Of a DNA stretch of 64,000 bases, positions 62,014 to 64,000 are shown in pieces (positions within the stretch are counted from its first letter, which is position 1; every line of letters starts with the position of its first letter). Position numbers and translations under genes: made by a program. Below the pieces are notes generated by a model. It was not told the origin of the DNA and did not search any database. It saw only the letters and a program-made list of their open reading frames with translations. The DNA lies in NCBI GenBank assembly GCA_018873245.2, contig JAEMBT020000001.1, positions 14,238,220 through 14,302,219 on the forward strand. Reading direction: 5' to 3'. Source of the stretch: Archegozetes longisetosus. Taxonomy: Eukaryota > Arthropoda > Arachnida > Sarcoptiformes > Trhypochthoniidae.

Positions 62014-63337
62014 CTATCGTAGCTTGAGTTTGATTCTAAGGGGATCTTTGGGTCTAGTCACTAACTCAATAGCGACTTTAACTTTATCTCTGTGATCGAC
62101 AGAAGTAACCGAGAAATTTCTGAACAAATTTGCCAAAACTATCTTTTCTTCAGCTAATGCAAATCTCTGTCCAATACAATTACGCGGACCAGCACTGAAT
62201 GGAATATAAGTGAATGGACTATTCTTTGTTATGTTGTCTGATAAAAATCTGTCTGGTCGATAAACTTCTGGTTGTGCAAATACTTCTTCATTTCGATGAA
62301 GAGCATAAGAATATATAAAAATTGTTGAGCCTTTAGGTATTGTATATAAATCCATTTGAAAGTCTTCATTTACTAATCTAGCAATGGCCGGAACTGATGG
62401 GTAGATACGAAGAGCTTCTTTTATACAACATTCGAGATATTTCAAGTTTTTTAAATCTTCATTATTAACAGGTCTGGTTTTATCATCACCAAATATAGAA
62501 TCAATTTCTGAATGAACATTTTCTTGAACTTCTTGGTCTAAACCGATCAAATATATTGACCATGAAATGCCCATCGCTGTTGTGTCATGACCTGAGATCA
62601 ATGAAAAATTGGACAAGTGTCTATTTGAAAGTTATTCAGAATGAATGGTAAAAATTAATCTTAAATATCATGCCTGCAAACATGAAAGTGTCGACTTCTT
62701 CTCGAATTTCTTCTTCACTTAACTGAGAATCAGGTGACAAATGATGCTCAAGAAGTAAATCAAGAAATGCCATTCTTTTCTTTCGGCCAACTACAGAATC
62801 TTCATCTATTGAACTCACATTACTTTTATTATTGAGTATCTATTGTTTTCTGTCACGAATTACTTTTCTCGTGAATTGATGTAAAGTTTGTAAACTTTCA
62901 GAATATTGTTTACCATATTCTGTTCTATAGAAAATAAAATCAAACCAACCACTAAAGTGTAGATTTCGTTTCATAAAACTTTCTCCTAATATGTAAACTG
63001 CATTCACATATTCAGAATTAGTATCTTTTTGAGCATCAATTTTAACTCCCATTGCAGTGTCACAAATGATATCTAAAGTACATGATGTGATATAAGGACA
63101 AATGTTATCTATTATTGAGTGGACGTTTTGCTTTAGTCGATGAACTAATGTAAAAGAATGTTCGTTAATAACAGGTATGAAATCATCGATTATTCTGAAA
63201 TGAAAGGCTGGAGTCAATAATTTTCTTCTTGATTTCCACTTGTCTCCAGTATTAGTTATTAATCCTCTTCCAAGCCATGGATGAAGATAATTATAATTTA
63301 TAGACTTTTCAATTAGTGTATTACTGGATAATACGAT
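62014..63337 (-). pseudogene. CYP4 copy 3, exons 3-4 with in-frame stop
   Basis: Only the last two exons are present (62674-63337 and 62014-62591), with the same sizes and boundaries as in copies 1 and 2, including the GC donor of intron 3. The C-helix is WKSRRKLLTPAFHF, the I-helix FAGHDTT, and EALR and FSAGPRNCIGQRFA are intact. After RDRKQ a TAG (62840-62842) replaces the Glu codon of the other copies. The frame continues normally beyond, so this single nonsense change kills it. Upstream homology to the other copies' intron 2 ends near 63650 and no exon 2 (VFPKSFFV) is seen to the window end, so exons 1-2 are lost or displaced. Confidence 0.88.
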
Positions 63338-64000
63338 CTAATTTTTAAAAAACAAATAAACTTATTTGAGTGTAAGATTTGAAAAACTTATCAGCTCTTA
63401 AACTACACAATATTTCGTCATTTTTTGACATAAAGTTTCTTTTATGATGAACTATTTGAAATATGTGAACAGTGACTTAAAACTAACTTTTATTTATTGA
63501 ATGTTTCTAAAACTGAATAATTTGTTTAAATAATTCTTATTTGGATTTGCTTGTCTCGGTAAATTTGAAATATTTAAAAATCTTTAATTTTTTAGTTAAC
63601 TTTTTATTCATATATACATTCTATTCTTTTATCTTCTAAACTCATATATTGAGCGCTATTTTTCTTTAATATTACTCATCCATCCGATCAAATGGCTAAA
63701 CAAAGTTTCAAATAAGTCGAACAAAAGATTGTTCCTTAATTATTGTTTTGTTTAAAAACACGTTTAGTGTTAAAAATGATGTTTACAATAAAAGAGACAG
63801 CTTTATTTACAAAGCGTATTTATAAATTAATTATTGTTTTGATCAACAAAATAATTCCTCAAACTTTATTAAAAGTTTCAGGCAATATGATTAAAAGATT
63901 TAATCATTGTTTAGTAAGATAATGGATGTTTTCAACATATGAACGCTCCGATAATAAAAAAGCCTATCTCGAGTTAACTTCTTTTTCGGATTTTGTTTTA
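63338..64000. other. Intron 2 remnant of CYP4 copy 3
   Basis: Similar to intron 2 of copies 1 and 2 up to about 63650, then unrelated AT-rich sequence to the end. No coding exon is seen. Confidence 0.6.

Noticed and set aside
1..64000. CRISPR array, operon or prokaryotic defence system
   Set aside because: The tandem repeats have no regular unique spacers, and spliced genes with arthropod transposons show that this is eukaryotic nuclear DNA.

Overview
This is an AT-rich eukaryotic nuclear segment, most likely from an arthropod. The evidence is spliced protein-coding genes with GT-AG (and some GC-AG) introns, a run of five CCTAA units (the arthropod TTAGG telomere motif), arthropod-type CYP4 P450 and alpha-crystallin small heat-shock protein (sHSP) families, and many decayed Tc1/mariner, pogo/Tigger, PIF/Harbinger and LINE copies. 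The species cannot be named from the sequence; a mite or other chelicerate is possible but unproven.

Region 1 (1-29.7 kb) is almost gene-free. It appears to be the 5' end of one large gene on the minus strand that runs off the left edge. Two separate ATG-containing exons (7403-7569 and 27062-27201) both end in Glu-AG followed by GT, in the same phase, as expected of alternative first exons joining one common exon. Between and around them lie a Tc1-like foldback MITE nested in a larger foldback element, a pogo-like MITE, several minisatellites, an interstitial TTAGG array and a dead DD37E transposase.

Region 2 (29.7-32.4 kb) is a complete eight-exon gene on the minus strand for the cytosolic chaperonin subunit CCT-alpha/TCP-1 (553 residues as spliced).

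Region 3 (32.4-64 kb) is built from a segmentally duplicated module: a minus-strand sHSP, a shared promoter with a heat-shock element, a plus-strand sHSP, and a minus-strand CYP4. Module A (about 32.4-38.3 kb) is complete and is followed by a second intact CYP4 (40.1-42.8 kb). Module B (about 47.3-49.6 kb) keeps both sHSP genes, but its minus-strand sHSP has an N-terminal frameshift and it has no CYP4. Module C (about 57.3-63.4 kb) has a shortened minus-strand sHSP, a nested foldback structure where the plus-strand sHSP should be, and a CYP4 with an in-frame stop. Between B and C (50.2-55.2 kb) sits a cluster of dead transposons: DD37E Tc1-like, Tigger-like, DD37D mariner-like, a LINE 3' tail and a Harbinger transposase/Myb pair. 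A single-exon gene of unknown function lies at 45.3-45.8 kb.

Together the named genes cover protein folding and stress (CCT, sHSPs) and P450 oxidation. The shared heat-shock element predicts that each divergent sHSP pair is co-induced by heat or proteotoxic stress.
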